The notes under the pieces were generated by a model. It ran no database searches and was not told where the DNA came from. It worked only from the letters and a program-made list of their open reading frames with translations. 64,000 nt of DNA, from positions 372,001-436,000 of the forward strand of contig NZ_ML660053.1 in NCBI RefSeq assembly GCF_007004665.1. Direction: 5' to 3'. The translations under genes were made by a program, and so were the position numbers. Origin of the DNA: Denitrobaculum tricleocarpae. Lineage in GTDB: Bacteria > Pseudomonadota > Alphaproteobacteria > Kiloniellales > Kiloniellaceae. This document shows positions 49,992-58,408 of the stretch, one piece after another (within the stretch, counting starts at the first letter, position 1; the number at the start of each line of letters is the position of its first letter).

Positions 49992-50975
49992 TCTTGTTCT
50001 CCATACTAAAAATCAAGCGGTCCCCCGGGTCTCGCCAACCGGTATACTCGCAACGGGTTCATTTCCCACCCGGCCAGCATACATCTCTCCATATGCTGCC
50101 CTTTTTTTAACGGGAAGGGAAAAACTAGATTCAAATTTTAGCAAATTACGATGCTTAAATTTGGGCTTATATTCCTCCAAATGTTGATGCCGCCTTGCTG
50201 GTTGATCTTATCGTGTTAGGCTTAACCATATAGGATAACGATGTTTTTTCTTCCTGTAACCACTTGGAAATACGTCGAATCCTGTTAACCATTCACTCAA
50301 TCCACAGAAATATATCTACAATCCAGATTTCACTATGCAAGCTAAGAGCGTGAAAGCGAAGCCGTAGACTCAGGTAAATGGGATAAGATTCATTCTTAAG
50401 CCAATCTTCCGACTCTCATTTGCATGCAATAAGATAAAGTTCCTGTGTTTGAGGCTGTAGTTTGCCCTTATTTCATCTGAGTACAAACAAGTATGTAAAG
50501 AGAGTCTTAATTTTTAGTAAATATTCCGTTAATTATTTCGGTTAAGACACACCGAAGTTCAAACGGGCCCGGGCAGGTTGGGCGCCGGGTAAATCGATTT
50601 ATGCCGCACGACCTGCCGGATGCTGTTTTTACGCGTAATAATTGTAGTTCGACGCTATATCCCATCGTACAGTTTTTTTTGAAACGGATTTCACTGAGCT
50701 AATTCGCGGCAAAGGTCTCTACGCGTCACTCAAATTCAATTAAACACAAAAAATTTGTATTGAATAAATTTACTACATGATCAAATGTAGAATATGAAAT
50801 TTTCACATATATTTGTGTTAAATAGAGCTTTCACAGCTGTCATGCGTCCCGGAAGTGTTCCGCGCGGGGCAGGATGGAGAGTTCAGACTCAAAGCCGCAC
50901 GACACCCAACTTCAACGGCACCGCGCCTGACGGATGCAAGCCAGAGTACAAAACGATGACCCGGATTGAGCTGCG
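49992..50975. promoter_or_regulatory. Long AT-rich region between rpfF and cysG
   Basis: Nearly 1 kb without a convincing gene and far richer in A and T than its surroundings. It must hold the divergent rpfF and cysG promoters. Seen: a perfect dyad CTACAT-GATCAA-ATGTAG at 50773-50790, nested inside a wider inverted pair ACACAAA/TTTGTGT (near 50745 and 50813). No riboswitch class was recognised. It could hide a small RNA or several operators. Confidence 0.5.
50773..50790. promoter_or_regulatory. CTACAT dyad in the rpfF-cysG region
   Basis: Perfect 6-bp arms with a 6-bp spacer, 186 bp before the cysG start, in very AT-rich DNA. Candidate operator for the sulfur genes or for rpfF; no regulator gene is adjacent. 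Confidence 0.4.
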
Positions 50976-52430
50976 ATGAGATACTTTCCTACTTTTTTCC
51001 AGCTTTCGGAAAAAGCCTGCCTGGTGGTCGGGGCGGGTGAAACCGCCCTGCGAAAAGTTCGTCTTCTCCGTAAAGCAGGCGCGGAGATCACGGTCGTAAC
51101 GGACGCTTTGGATCCGCGGGAGATTGCTTCAGAGTTGCTAACGCTGGAGCGTGATACGGGACTCCGCATTGAGAGGCGCAAGTTCCGTACCGAAGATGTC
51201 GAGCACCGGGCTTTGGTGGTCTCCGCAACGGAAATTCCCGAACGGGACGCTCTTGTTGCTGACACAGCCCGTGAGGCCGGCAGGCCGGTCAATGTCGTTG
51301 ACCGCCCCGATCTATCCGATTTCATTACACCGGCGATTGTTGACCGGGATCCGATCACCATTGCGATCTCCAGCGCCGGAACCGCACCTGTCCTGGCGCG
51401 TCGCCTGCGGTCGCAGATCGAGGCAATGCTGCCGGCCCGGCTTGGCGCGTTGGCGGAGTTTGCGGATAGCTTCCGCGCGGCTGTAAAGGCGAACATCCAG
51501 GATGGCCGGGGCCGCTTGCGCTTCTGGGAGAGGTTCTTTGACGGGCCTGAGGCTGCCTCGGTTCTCTCAGGCGATGAGACGGCGGCCCGGGAGCAGATGC
51601 TCACCCTGGTGAATGCCGCGTCTGCACGGCAGACTCCCAAAGGCCGGGTCGCTATCGTCGGTGCAGGTCCCGGGGATCCTGATCTCCTGACCTTTAAAGC
51701 CATGCGTGCTTTGCAGCATGCCGACGTGGTGGTCTACGACAAGCTGGTCGGACCGGAAATCCTGGACTACGCGCGGCGGGATGCCGAGCGGATCTATGTG
51801 GGCAAGACGCGTGGCCATCACACCCGCAGCCAGGATGAAATCAATGCGATCCTGGTTCGTGAAGCCCGTCTTGGGAAACATGTCGTGCGGCTCAAGGGCG
51901 GCGATCCCTTCATTTTCGGACGAGGCGGTGAAGAGCAGGACATGCTCGCGCAGCACGGCATTGATGTTGAAGTGGTGCCCGGCATTACCGCTGCTGCCGG
52001 CTGTGCTGCGGCCAGCGGAATTCCCCTGACCCACCGTGAACATGCGCAGGCCGTCACTTTCGTAACCGGGCATGCGAAAGACGGAGAGCCCGATCTCGAT
52101 TGGGCGGCCCTTGCGGGACTCAAGCAGACCCTGGTGATCTACATGGGTGTTTCGACTATCGGCCGGACCTGCGAACGCCTGATCGAGCAAGGCCTGAACC
52201 CGCAAACACCGGCGGCGGTCATCGAAAACGGCACCCTTCCCGAACAGCGGACCGTGACCGGCTCATTGGCCGACCTGGCCGCACTGGTTGCTGCGAACGG
52301 AATTAAGGGACCCGGATTATTCATTGTCGGCGATGTCGTCTCGGCAGCGGGCGGTGCGGCTACCGTCGCAAGCCAGGCGGTCGCGGGCATCTCCACAAAG
52401 ACCGAACCTCTGCGCCGCGTCGCGGTTTAA
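50976..52430 (+). CDS. cysG: Siroheme synthase CysG
   Basis: 484 residues joining two enzymes. The N-terminal half is the precorrin-2 dehydrogenase/ferrochelatase (FFQLSEKACLVVGAGETALR, NAD-binding GAGETA; NVVDRPDLSDFITPAIVDRD). The C-terminal half is the uroporphyrinogen-III methyltransferase (RVAIVGAGPGDPDLLTFKAM, then VVRLKGGDPFIFGRGGEE and VPGITAAAGCAAASGIPLTH). It makes siroheme, the cofactor of the sulfite reductase encoded two genes downstream. Length is normal. No strong ribosome-binding site precedes the ATG. It heads an operon of six genes to the ferredoxin. Confidence 0.96.
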   Translation: MRYFPTFFQLSEKACLVVGAGETALRKVRLLRKAGAEITVVTDALDPREIASELLTLERDTGLRIERRKFRTEDVEHRALVVSATEIPERDALVADTAREAGRPVNVVDRPDLSDFITPAIVDRDPITIAISSAGTAPVLARRLRSQIEAMLPARLGALAEFADSFRAAVKANIQDGRGRLRFWERFFDGPEAASVLSGDETAAREQMLTLVNAASARQTPKGRVAIVGAGPGDPDLLTFKAMRALQHADVVVYDKLVGPEILDYARRDAERIYVGKTRGHHTRSQDEINAILVREARLGKHVVRLKGGDPFIFGRGGEEQDMLAQHGIDVEVVPGITAAAGCAAASGIPLTHREHAQAVTFVTGHAKDGEPDLDWAALAGLKQTLVIYMGVSTIGRTCERLIEQGLNPQTPAAVIENGTLPEQRTVTGSLADLAALVAANGIKGPGLFIVGDVVSAAGGAATVASQAVAGISTKTEPLRRVAV

Positions 52431-52438
52431 GGAAAGAG

Positions 52439-52762
52439 ATGAAGATGAGCGTACAAATTCTCACAGCAAACCGCCTGGGCGATGGTGCCGTTGTCTACCG
52501 GGCGAAAGCGGGCGGCTGGACCGAGCGGCTGAGCGAAAGTCTCCTGCTCGCGACGCCAGAGAACGCCGCACCGGTCCTGGCGGCGGCTGAAACACCGCAA
52601 GCCTCACTGGAGATCGTCGGTCCCTATCTCATGCCGGTCGATACCAGGGGCGGCCAAATCCGTCCTGTCGAAACACGGGAATTCATCCGTGCCCAAGGGC
52701 CCTCTGTCCAGTTTGGGAACGGACATGACGTCGAAAACACTCCACTCTCGTTAGCGGGATAA
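52439..52762 (+). CDS. DUF2849 family protein of the sulfite reduction operon
   Basis: 107 residues (ATG 52439 with GGAAAG just upstream; ATG 52445 also possible). Short protein of the DUF2849 family, found almost only between cysG and the sulfite reductase gene in alphaproteobacteria. Residues 1-50 carry the conserved part (ILTANRLGDGAVVYRAKAGG, W at 28). No cofactor motif or membrane segment. Its fixed place suggests a helper of sulfite reductase, for example in siroheme loading or electron delivery; this is inference. It starts 8 bp after cysG and ends 7 bp before cysI. Confidence 0.88.
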   Translation: MKMSVQILTANRLGDGAVVYRAKAGGWTERLSESLLLATPENAAPVLAAAETPQASLEIVGPYLMPVDTRGGQIRPVETREFIRAQGPSVQFGNGHDVENTPLSLAG

Positions 52763-52769
52763 GCAAATC

Positions 52770-54425
52770 ATGTACAGGTACGACGAGTTCGACCACACGC
52801 TGGTCACAGAACGTGTTCATCAGTTCCGGGATCAGGTAGAGCGCCGTCTCAGCGGCGAATTGACCGAAGACCAGTTCAAGCCCCTGCGCTTGATGAACGG
52901 TCTTTATCTGCAGCTTCACGCTTACATGCTGCGCGTTGCGGTGCCTTACGGCACCCTCTCGTCAACGCAGATGCGCAAACTTGCATACATCGCGCGCCGT
53001 TACGACAAAGGCTATGGCCACTTCACTACGCGCCAGAACATTCAGTTCAACTGGCCGAAGCTGGAAGAAACGCCTGATATTCTGGCCGAACTGGCAGAGG
53101 TCGAGATGCATGCGATCCAGACCAGTGGCAACTGCATCCGCAACACCACGTCGGATCAGTTCGCAGGCGCCGCCGCGGACGAGATCGAAGATCCGCGCGT
53201 CTATTGCGAGATCATTCGGCAATGGTCGACCCTGCATCCGGAATTCACCTTCCTGCCGCGAAAATTCAAGATTGCGGTGACCGGCGCCGATCATGACCGC
53301 GCCGCCGTGCGCGTGCATGACATCGGCCTGCAGATGCGCCGGAACGAAGCAGGCGAGGTCGGCTTCGAGGTGATCGTCGGCGGCGGCCTCGGCCGCACGC
53401 CGGTAATTGGGCAAACTATCCGCGAGTTCCTGCCCAAGCAGCACTTGTTGTCGTATCTCGAGGCGATCCTGCGGGTCTACAATCAGCTGGGCCGCCGGGA
53501 CAATCTCTATAAGGCGCGGATCAAGATCCTGGTGCGCAGTGAAGGAATCGAGAACTTCGCGCGTCTGGTCGAGGAAGAATGGTCGCACATCAAGGATTCG
53601 GCGCTGCAGCTTCCCGAGGATGAGATTACTCGGATCGAAACCTATTTCGCGCCGCCGCGCTACGAACGTCTTGAAGACACCGTGCGCGAATTCGAGGTTA
53701 AGCGCTTCGAAGACCGGGACTTCGCCAGTTGGGTGCGCACCAATGTCACTGCGCATAAAGAGCCCGGCTATGCGGTCGCGACCATTTCGCTGAAACCGAC
53801 CGGCAAGCCACCGGGCGATGCCAGCGCCTGGCAGATGGATGCGGTTGCTGATCTCGCCGAGAGCTACTCCTTTAGCGAGATCCGGGTCACCCATGAACAG
53901 AATCTGGTTCTGCCGAACGTCAGGAAAGCCGACCTCTATGCGCTCTGGCAGTCTTTGCGCGATGTCGAGCTGGCGACCCCGAACGCAGGCTTGCTGTCTG
54001 ACATGATCGCCTGCCCGGGGCTGGATTACTGCAACCTGGCCAACGCTCGGTCGATCCCCGTCGCGCAGCGCATCTCAGAACGCTTCAGCGACCTGGAACG
54101 GCAGCACGATATCGGCAGTCTGAAGATCAAGATCTCCGGCTGCATCAATGCTTGCGGACACCATCATGTCGGCCACATTGGCCTGCTCGGTGTCGACAAG
54201 AAGGGTGAGGAATTCTATCAGATCACGCTGGGCGGCAGCGCAGACGAGAATACCGCGATCGGCAAGATTGTCGGACCGGCTTTCTCCTATGACGATGTGG
54301 TCGATGCGGTCGAAAAAATCGTCGACACCTATCTCAACATCCGCTCGGAGGATGAAGAGTTCAGCGATACCTTCCGCCGGGTCGGCCTGACCCCATTCAA
54401 GGAGACGCTCTATGCCGCTCATTAA
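52770..54425 (+). CDS. cysI: Siroheme [4Fe-4S] sulfite reductase (nitrite/sulfite reductase family)
   Basis: 551 residues. Reduces sulfite to sulfide with six electrons. The coupled siroheme/[4Fe-4S] site is bound by C415 and C421 (ACPGLDYCNLA) and C458 and C462 (SGCINACGHHHVGH). Two ferredoxin-like half-domains (RLMNGLYLQLHAYMLRVAVP and VTHEQNLVLPNVRK) precede them. Arginines in GHFTTRQNIQFNW lie at the substrate pocket. The short form without a flavoprotein partner is ferredoxin-dependent, fitting the ferredoxin gene at the operon end. Nitrite reduction is an alternative for the family, but cysG and cysH in the same operon decide for sulfite. Its end overlaps the DUF934 gene by 14 bp. Confidence 0.94.
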   Translation: MYRYDEFDHTLVTERVHQFRDQVERRLSGELTEDQFKPLRLMNGLYLQLHAYMLRVAVPYGTLSSTQMRKLAYIARRYDKGYGHFTTRQNIQFNWPKLEETPDILAELAEVEMHAIQTSGNCIRNTTSDQFAGAAADEIEDPRVYCEIIRQWSTLHPEFTFLPRKFKIAVTGADHDRAAVRVHDIGLQMRRNEAGEVGFEVIVGGGLGRTPVIGQTIREFLPKQHLLSYLEAILRVYNQLGRRDNLYKARIKILVRSEGIENFARLVEEEWSHIKDSALQLPEDEITRIETYFAPPRYERLEDTVREFEVKRFEDRDFASWVRTNVTAHKEPGYAVATISLKPTGKPPGDASAWQMDAVADLAESYSFSEIRVTHEQNLVLPNVRKADLYALWQSLRDVELATPNAGLLSDMIACPGLDYCNLANARSIPVAQRISERFSDLERQHDIGSLKIKISGCINACGHHHVGHIGLLGVDKKGEEFYQITLGGSADENTAIGKIVGPAFSYDDVVDAVEKIVDTYLNIRSEDEEFSDTFRRVGLTPFKETLYAAH

Positions 54426-54909
54426 AGAAGGCGTGCTGGCCGAAGACAGTTGGCAGTCGCTGGCCGATGAGGATGAACTGCGCGAGGGGCCGATCGTCGT
54501 GACCCTGGAGCGATGGCAGAGCGAACGGGATAGCCTGCTGGCGCGCAATACCCCATTGGGCGTGCGCTTGCGCAGCGACCAGTCACCGGCTTTGGTCGCC
54601 GAGGATCTCGAGCGTTTTGGCCTGGTTGCTCTTGAGTTTCCAAAATTCAATGATGGCCGGGCCTATTCTTACGCCCGTCTCCTGCGGGACCGCTACGGTT
54701 TCAAAGGCGAGGTGCGCGCGGTCGGCGGCGTGTTCCGCGATCAGTTCCTGCTGATGCAGCGCTGCGGTTTCGATGCTTTCGAGGTCGCCGACAAGGCAGC
54801 CGTTGAAGCCTGGGAAAAGGCCATCTCGGAAATCTCCGTGACCTACCAGCCGGGTGCGGACGCCCGGCGTCCGGCACTCGCCCTTCGGCGTAACCGCCCG
54901 GCGGCCTGA
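54412..54909 (+). CDS. DUF934 family protein of the sulfite reduction operon
   Basis: 165 residues, DUF934. This family almost always lies between sulfite reductase and cysH in alpha- and betaproteobacteria, sometimes labelled an oxidoreductase. Conserved parts are ALEFPKFNDGRAYSYARLLR and VGGVFRDQFLLMQRCGFDAF. No cofactor site is evident. A structural or assembly role for the reductase is likely but not shown. It begins 14 bp before the cysI stop, so translation is coupled, and ends 9 bp before cysH. Confidence 0.9.
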   Translation: MPLIKEGVLAEDSWQSLADEDELREGPIVVTLERWQSERDSLLARNTPLGVRLRSDQSPALVAEDLERFGLVALEFPKFNDGRAYSYARLLRDRYGFKGEVRAVGGVFRDQFLLMQRCGFDAFEVADKAAVEAWEKAISEISVTYQPGADARRPALALRRNRPAA

Positions 54910-54918
54910 GCAAAGCAC

Positions 54919-55668
54919 ATGGCGCAACCCTCTGATGTTGCACCGGAGATCCTGCTGAAGCGTTACCAGGACCTGCCGGACAGGAAGCTGCTGCGCGCGG
55001 TTATCAAGGAAGCTTTCCCCGGACGAATTGCCGTGGTGTCGTCTTTCGGCGCTGAATCGGCTGTCGTTCTGGGTCTGGTGGCGCAGATCGATCCCTCGGT
55101 TCCGGTGATCTTCCTGGACACGGGAAAACACTTTCCGGAGACCCTGGACTACCGGGATCAGTTGATCGAGCGTTTTGGCCTGAGCGATGTACGTTCGGTC
55201 AAACCGGCGCTGATGGATCTGGCGCGGGAAGATCCGGATGGCACACTTTGGGAGCGCAATACGGTACGCTGTTGCGAACTGCGCAAGGTGGCGCCTTTGA
55301 GCCGGGCGTTGAAGGGGGTCGATGCTTGGGTCACGGGCCGCAAGCGCTTCCATGGTGCGCTCAGGTCCTATCTGCCCCGGATCGAACACGACGGCACGCA
55401 CTTCAAGATCAATCCGATCGTAGATTGGTCGGCGGAACAGATCGATCGGACTTTTGACGATCTGAACCTGCCGCGGCACCCCTTGACCGAGGATGGCTTC
55501 CTCTCGATCGGCTGCGCGCCCTGCACGCAGGCGCCTCTAGACGGCGACGCCGTCCGATCGGGCCGCTGGGCGGGGTCCGTGAAGACGGAGTGCGGTATTC
55601 ATGACCGTCCTGTGACAACCGCTGCGTCAGGCCCGAGACGGCCCGGTGCGCCTCTACCCGGCTGCTGA
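54919..55668 (+). CDS. cysH: Adenylyl-sulfate (APS) reductase CysH
   Basis: 249 residues. Reduces APS to sulfite and AMP with thioredoxin. The iron-sulfur cysteines CC-x79-CxxC, which mark the APS-using assimilatory enzymes, are C118/C119 in VRCCELRK and C199/C202 in GCAPCT, so PAPS is not the preferred substrate. The nucleotide segment VVSSFGAESAVVLGL and the KRFHGALRS motif are present. The usual C-terminal ECG(I/L)H is present as ECGIH. It is the fifth gene of the operon, 9 bp after the DUF934 gene. Confidence 0.94.
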   Translation: MAQPSDVAPEILLKRYQDLPDRKLLRAVIKEAFPGRIAVVSSFGAESAVVLGLVAQIDPSVPVIFLDTGKHFPETLDYRDQLIERFGLSDVRSVKPALMDLAREDPDGTLWERNTVRCCELRKVAPLSRALKGVDAWVTGRKRFHGALRSYLPRIEHDGTHFKINPIVDWSAEQIDRTFDDLNLPRHPLTEDGFLSIGCAPCTQAPLDGDAVRSGRWAGSVKTECGIHDRPVTTAASGPRRPGAPLPGC

Positions 55669-55718
55669 TCCGGCCGGACATCTTTCCAACAGAGTTGAAG
55701 AAGAGACCGGGAGTTCCG

Positions 55719-56030
55719 ATGAGCTATATTGTTGTGACCGACCGCGAAGGAACCGACCACCGCCTGGATGCGGTTGAAGGATGGCGTGTGATGGAAATCA
55801 TTCGTGATCATGGCCTGCCAATCAAGGCCGAATGCGGTGGCGCCTGCAGCTGCGCAACCTGCCACGTTTACGTTGCGCCGGAATGGCAGGAGAGGCTCTA
55901 TGAGGCGACCGATGAAGAAGTCGATATGCTTGACGAAGCCTTCGAGGTTGAGGAGGAGTCCCGATTGAGCTGTCAGATTCTCTTTTCGCCGGAACTGGCC
56001 GGTCTTAAGCTGCAGCTGGCACCGCAATAA
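55719..56030 (+). CDS. [2Fe-2S] ferredoxin (adrenodoxin type)
   Basis: 103 residues from the ATG at 55719 (GGGAG 7 nt upstream); the frame opens at 55695. The cluster cysteines are C39, C45, C48 and C85 in AECGGACSCATCHVY and RLSCQIL, the C-x5-C-x2-C arrangement of adrenodoxin/putidaredoxin-type ferredoxins. The middle is acidic (EATDEEVDMLDEAFEVEEE), as for docking to a reductase. Placed 50 bp after cysH at the operon end, it is the likely electron donor for the sulfite reductase. Other clients such as a P450 are possible but none is nearby. Confidence 0.93.
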   Translation: MSYIVVTDREGTDHRLDAVEGWRVMEIIRDHGLPIKAECGGACSCATCHVYVAPEWQERLYEATDEEVDMLDEAFEVEEESRLSCQILFSPELAGLKLQLAPQ

Positions 56031-56164
56031 CGGAAATCGGAACCTTCGTGTAAGCAGGGTGCATGAGCCCGGCGGCGCAATATTCCTGTTGCCGAGCCGG
56101 GGGGAATTTCTATGCTGACCGGCTTAACGAATTCTCCCGCGGATCTGTTCTGAACGCTTCAGTG

Positions 56165-57322
56165 ATGGATCTGCCCCTTCCGGTTTTGCGAGGTTCCGTG
56201 CAGATCAACAGCAGTTTCGACGGCGGTAACATTGAGGTTGTCGACCTCTCCGATGCCAGAAATCCCAAGGTCCGGATCCGTAAGGACAACGAATCCGATT
56301 TTCTGCAGTGGTTTTACTTCCGCCTGACGGACCGGCGCGGTGCGCAGGTCGCCGTCGACATCGTCAACGCCGGCGAAGTCACCTATGCCGGTGGATTTGA
56401 GGGTTACCGGGCGGTTGCTTCCTATGATCGCGAGACGTGGTTCCGGGTCGATACCAGCTTTGACGGCAAGGTCATGACCCTCTCGCATACCTTAGAGCAG
56501 GATTCGATCTACTTCGCCTATTTCGCGCCCTTTTCCATGGAGCGCCACGCGGATCTCATTGCCTCCGTGGCAGAGGCCCCGAACATCCGGCTTGAAGTCC
56601 TTGGCGAGACCCTGGACGGGCAGACAATGGACCTTCTGACCATCGGCACGCCCGGAGAAGACCGCAAGCCCTGCTGGGTGATCGGGCGCCAGCATCCCGG
56701 CGAAACCATGGCCGAGTGGTGGATGGAGGGTTTTCTTGCGCGTATGACGGACCCGCATGATCCTGTCGTTCGTGCCCTCCTGGAAAAGACCGTCTTTTAC
56801 GTCGTTCCCAACATGAACCCCGATGGCAGCCGGCGCGGTCACCTCAGAACCAATGCCAAGGGTGCGAATCTGAACCGGGAGTGGGAAACGCCCTCCATGG
56901 AGCGCAGCCCGGAGGTCTTTCTGGTCCGCCGCCGCATGCACGAAACCGGCCTGAAATTCTGCCTGGATGTGCATGGAGACGAGGCGCTGCCATACAACTT
57001 CATCGCCGGTTTCAACGGTATTCCCTCCATGACCGAGGCCCAAATCTCGCTCTATCGGGACTTCCGCGAGAAGCTGGCCGAGATATCGCCTGATTTCCAG
57101 ACCAAGTTCGGTTACCCCGAGACCCCGCCGGGTAAGGCGAGTCTCGCCATGTGCACCAATTACACCGCGGAAACCTTCGGGTCTCTCTCCATGACACTGG
57201 AGCAACCCTTCAAGGATACGATCGACACGCCGGACGAGCTCTACGGGTGGTCGCCGGAGCGTTGCGGGCGCCTGGCCTGGTCCTGCATCGACACGATCTA
57301 CGCAGTCGTCGACCGTCTGTAG
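56165..57322 (+). CDS. M14-family carboxypeptidase (cytosolic carboxypeptidase-like)
   Basis: 385 residues from the ATG at 56165; the frame opens at 56063, but the extra 34 residues are not family-like. An N-terminal beta domain (about 1-125) comes before the M14 catalytic domain, as in eukaryotic CCP enzymes and their bacterial relatives. Zinc ligands are H177 and E180 in RQHPGETMAEWW and H270 in LDVHGDE; the catalytic glutamate is E346 in SMTLEQPFK; NMNPDGSRRGHLRTNAKGAN gives the substrate arginine-type motif. It removes C-terminal residues from a peptide or protein, natural substrate unknown. No signal peptide, so cytosolic. The next gene starts 4 bp after it. Confidence 0.87.
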   Translation: MDLPLPVLRGSVQINSSFDGGNIEVVDLSDARNPKVRIRKDNESDFLQWFYFRLTDRRGAQVAVDIVNAGEVTYAGGFEGYRAVASYDRETWFRVDTSFDGKVMTLSHTLEQDSIYFAYFAPFSMERHADLIASVAEAPNIRLEVLGETLDGQTMDLLTIGTPGEDRKPCWVIGRQHPGETMAEWWMEGFLARMTDPHDPVVRALLEKTVFYVVPNMNPDGSRRGHLRTNAKGANLNREWETPSMERSPEVFLVRRRMHETGLKFCLDVHGDEALPYNFIAGFNGIPSMTEAQISLYRDFREKLAEISPDFQTKFGYPETPPGKASLAMCTNYTAETFGSLSMTLEQPFKDTIDTPDELYGWSPERCGRLAWSCIDTIYAVVDRL

Positions 57323-57326
57323 TCCG

Positions 57327-58262
57327 ATGACAGAGCGATCTTCGGACTCGCTTTCCGCGCTGCCCGTGGGCTGGCGCGACCATGGACGTATGCTGGTTGC
57401 CACGCTTCTGATTGCGACCTCCTTTCCTGTGGTGGCCGCAATTGCCGACGGACTCGATTCCCTGGTTCTGACCTTTCTGAGGTTCCTGGTTGCATCGCTC
57501 CTGTTCCTGCCCATCGCCGTTTTTAGGTACGGTCTTTCCATGCCGAGATTCTCTGACCTCGGCCGTTATGCGGCGATCAGCGCCTGCATGGTCGGATTTT
57601 TCTGGTGCATGTTCGAAGCGCTGGTCACCACGACCGCACTCAATACCGGCGCGCTTTTTGCCTTTATTCCCGGGATCGCTGCGATTGTTGCAGCCGTCCT
57701 TCTGAAAGACCGTCTGGGGCGCAAAAAGCTGATTGCCCTGATCCTCGGGGCCGTCGGTGCTCTTTGGGTCGTGTTTCGTGGGGACCCTGAGCGTCTCCTC
57801 GGACTCGAGCTCAATCGCGGCGATCTGATTTTCTTCGCAGGCTGTATCTGTTTCGGCTTCTACACGCCGCTGGTGAAGTTCTTTCACAGGGGTGAAGCCA
57901 TGCCGGTCATGACCTTCTGGACCCTGGCAACGGGCGCCCTTTGGCTCTCCTTGCTCTCGCTTCCGACACTGATTGCGATGGATTGGTCCGCGATTGAGCT
58001 GCGCGTCTATCTCGGCACGCTTTATCTGGCGGTTTTCACGACGCTGATCACCTTTTTTCTGACCCAGTTTTCAACGATGCGGCTTGGGCCGACCCGGGTC
58101 ATGGCCTACAGCTATATGAACCCGGCCCTGGTTCTTGCGCTCACCTGGATTCTTGGTCAGCCGCCGCCGGGCCTGATGGTTCTTCCGGGTGTGTTCATCG
58201 TGCTTGCCGCGACCTTCGTGCTTCAGGGGTGGCTCAATCTGCCGGTCCGCAAGGCCGGTTGA
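57327..58262 (+). CDS. DMT-superfamily (EamA) transporter
   Basis: 311 residues with ten hydrophobic helices in two EamA repeats (about 25-145 and 165-300). Visible helices include LVATLLIATSFPVVAAI, VLTFLRFLVASLLFLPIAVF, GALFAFIPGIAAIVAAVLL and ALIVLALTW-like NPALVLALTWILGQPPPGL. It probably exports an amino acid or another metabolite; direction and substrate cannot be told. It starts 4 bp after the M14 peptidase gene, so they may share a transcript, perhaps removing amino acids released from peptides. The peptide-type ABC importer follows 147 bp downstream. Confidence 0.88.
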   Translation: MTERSSDSLSALPVGWRDHGRMLVATLLIATSFPVVAAIADGLDSLVLTFLRFLVASLLFLPIAVFRYGLSMPRFSDLGRYAAISACMVGFFWCMFEALVTTTALNTGALFAFIPGIAAIVAAVLLKDRLGRKKLIALILGAVGALWVVFRGDPERLLGLELNRGDLIFFAGCICFGFYTPLVKFFHRGEAMPVMTFWTLATGALWLSLLSLPTLIAMDWSAIELRVYLGTLYLAVFTTLITFFLTQFSTMRLGPTRVMAYSYMNPALVLALTWILGQPPPGLMVLPGVFIVLAATFVLQGWLNLPVRKAG

Positions 58263-58408
58263 CGGCAACGCGAAGCCATGGACAGGCTTGGTCCGATCAG
58301 GCATGCTCGCCCAAATAACCGCGCATTCGTGTGGAATATCATTCTCGAATGAACGGCTTAGATCTCAATAAGCCGGGAGAAGATTCAGAACAACAGGAGG
58401 TCAGAAAT

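Noticed and set aside
50850-50975. Possible riboswitch (SAM or cobalamin type) before cysG
   Set aside because: No conserved core such as a B12 box or SAM-II pseudoknot sequence could be found by eye; a covariance-model search would be needed to decide.
50794-50979. 61-residue ORF just before cysG, considered as a leader peptide
   Set aside because: Lacks runs of Cys, Met or other regulatory codons and a clear attenuator hairpin; the region is better described as non-coding.
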